This document shows, piece after piece, positions 62,986 to 64,000 of a DNA stretch of 64,000 bases. Each line of letters starts with the position of its first letter. Positions within the stretch are counted from its first letter, which is position 1. The notes below the pieces were generated by a model. That model ran no database searches. It worked only from the letters and a program-made list of their open reading frames with translations, and was not told where the DNA came from. The DNA lies in the NCBI GenBank assembly GCA_017745595.1, contig WMBV01000019.1, positions 1-64,000 of the forward strand, given 5' to 3'. Made by a program: the position numbers and the translations under genes. The DNA is from Bordetella petrii (lineage in GTDB: Bacteria; Pseudomonadota; Gammaproteobacteria; Burkholderiales; Burkholderiaceae_B).

Positions 62986-63864
62986 TTACATAGCCAGCGC
63001 TTCCAGCAAAGGGGCCGGCTCGCATACGGCGTTCCAGCGCAGTTCGCGAACGTACTTATCCGATTCGAACGGGGTGGCCCGGTGCATGGTGCAGCTGTCG
63101 TCCCAGCAGATCAGGTCGTGCGGCAGCCATGTGTACGAAAACACGAATTGCGGCTGGGTCGCGTGGCGGGTCAATTCGGCCAACAGGTCCTGGCTTTCGT
63201 CTTCCGGCATGCCCACGACGCGGCCGGCGTGCGACGACAGGTAGAGCGACTTGCGGCCGCTGCGGGCATGGACGCGAACCAGCGGCTGAACGACGGGGGG
63301 CGCTTTTTCGCGCTCTTCGGCGCTGAATTCCGTGAAGCCGGCGCGCGCGCGCGAGGCAAAGATGCTGTGCTCGACGCGCAGCCCTTCGAGTTCGCGCTGG
63401 CGTTGGGGCGGCAAGGCATCCCATGCGGCGCGCATGTCGGCGTATTCGGTGGCGGGCGGGGCCGGCGGCAGCTGGCGAGCCGACAGCACGGTGACCCGGG
63501 CCGGCATGGCCATGAAAGACAGGTCGGTATGCCAGAGCTGGTTGGCGTCGCTGAACTTGCGGCGTTCCGAGCCCTGCGCCAGCAGCCCGCCTTCCTTGGC
63601 CAGGTTCGAGACGTCGCCGAAGCGCGCATCGGCCAGGCGGCGCCGCTTGGTGTCCATGACCGACTGGTGTACGCGGCCGAACCGGCTGGAAAACGCCAGT
63701 TGCTGTTCGTCGTTGACCCTTTGGCGCCGGAAACTCAGCAGCGAGTATTGTGCCAGGGCCTGCTCGACGGCTTCGAAGCTGTCCGCGTCCAGCGGGCGGG
63801 TCAGGTCCAGCCCTTCGATTTCGGCGCCGAAGCTGGAGGTGAACGGGATAACGCGAAGGTCCAT
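62986..63864 (-). CDS. TauD/TfdA-family 2-oxoglutarate dioxygenase
   Basis: A 292-residue Fe(II)/2-oxoglutarate dioxygenase with the facial triad His112, Asp114 (LWHTDLSF) and His261 (TMHRATPF), and a 2OG-binding Arg about 13-16 residues later (VRELRW). TauD/TfdA relatives hydroxylate sulfonates, aryloxyacids or similar acids. Downstream (in transcript order) of a second TauD-like gene by 17 bases. Confidence 0.9.
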   Translation of the reverse strand: MDLRVIPFTSSFGAEIEGLDLTRPLDADSFEAVEQALAQYSLLSFRRQRVNDEQQLAFSSRFGRVHQSVMDTKRRRLADARFGDVSNLAKEGGLLAQGSERRKFSDANQLWHTDLSFMAMPARVTVLSARQLPPAPPATEYADMRAAWDALPPQRQRELEGLRVEHSIFASRARAGFTEFSAEEREKAPPVVQPLVRVHARSGRKSLYLSSHAGRVVGMPEDESQDLLAELTRHATQPQFVFSYTWLPHDLICWDDSCTMHRATPFESDKYVRELRWNAVCEPAPLLEALAM

Positions 63865-63881
63865 ATTGATTTCCCTTGGGT

Positions 63882-64000
63882 TCAGATGCGTTCGACGACC
63901 GCGTTCCAGCGCAGCTCCCGGCGCTGATTGAGCGAGTCGAACGGGACGGCGCGGTGCATGGTGCTGGTGTCGTCCCACATCAGGACGTCGAACGGATTCC
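63882..64000 (-). CDS. TauD/TfdA-family dioxygenase, C-terminal part at window edge
   Basis: The last 39 codons are visible: NPFDVLMWDDTSTMHRAVPFDSLN, then RRELRWNAVVERI and TGA at 63884-63882. The distal His (TMHRA) and RELRW match the gene at 62986, so this is a tandem paralogue. The rest is outside the window. Confidence 0.85.
   Translation of the reverse strand, partial: NPFDVLMWDDTSTMHRAVPFDSLNQRRELRWNAVVERI

Overview
The window is GC-rich, densely packed bacterial chromosome. The gene content points to a betaproteobacterium of the Alcaligenaceae (Bordetella/Achromobacter type): five orphan Bug-type periplasmic binding proteins, several CoA-transferase/enoyl-CoA hydratase catabolic clusters, type-2 PyrF, and a groESL operon with a perfect CIRCE element. 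This is an inference from family content; no rRNA, tRNA or species marker is present.

Layout. 1-585: right part of an IS3-family insertion sequence, inserted in an array of palindromic repeats (585-788). 813-9.5 kb: pyrF, ndh, dgkA (minus), a PaoABC-type molybdenum aldehyde oxidoreductase (plus), a DUF481 outer-membrane protein and a YihY membrane protein (minus); further palindromic repeats lie at gene ends. 9.7-11.8 kb: groESL with terminator, CIRCE and overlapping sigma70/sigma32-like promoters. 11.9-15.8 kb: arsenic operon arsR-(arsC remnant)-acr3-MFS-arsC-arsH. 15.9-21.2 kb: IclR regulator divergent from a CobW-type GTPase, an amidohydrolase, a maleate-isomerase-like enzyme and a Bug protein. 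21.3-24.2 kb: EmrAB-type efflux pair. 24.2-34.9 kb: a signalling locus with an 1835-residue protein kinase-like/STAND ATPase/histidine kinase, a FixJ-type regulator, an NDH-2-like flavoprotein, an MBL hydrolase, a lone receiver protein and a LysR regulator, linked by three copies of one 16-bp box. 35-44 kb: dmeF, then a six-gene minus-strand catabolic operon (DapA-like lyase, SDR, flavoprotein, CoA-transferase, MaoC, EthD-like) divergent from a Bug gene, then ubiC, a TetR gene and a DUF1232 gene. 44.5-60.5 kb: two divergent acyl-CoA operons around a MalT-like LuxR regulator. 60.5-64 kb: minus-strand group of two TauD-like dioxygenases, a Bug protein, a fumarylacetoacetase-family enzyme and a VOC protein.

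How they work together. The 44.5-49.6 kb operon encodes an alpha-methylacyl-CoA racemase, a two-subunit MaoC-type hydratase, an SDR and an SCPx-type thiolase. This is the enzyme set of R-specific beta-oxidation of alpha-methyl-branched acyl-CoAs; the diverging operon adds a fused double acyl-CoA dehydrogenase, a CoA-transferase and three PaaG-like hydratase/isomerases. Substrates are not known from sequence. Observations most worth following are the shared box of the 24-35 kb signalling locus, the alternating palindromic repeats interrupted by the IS, and the branched-acyl-CoA module.
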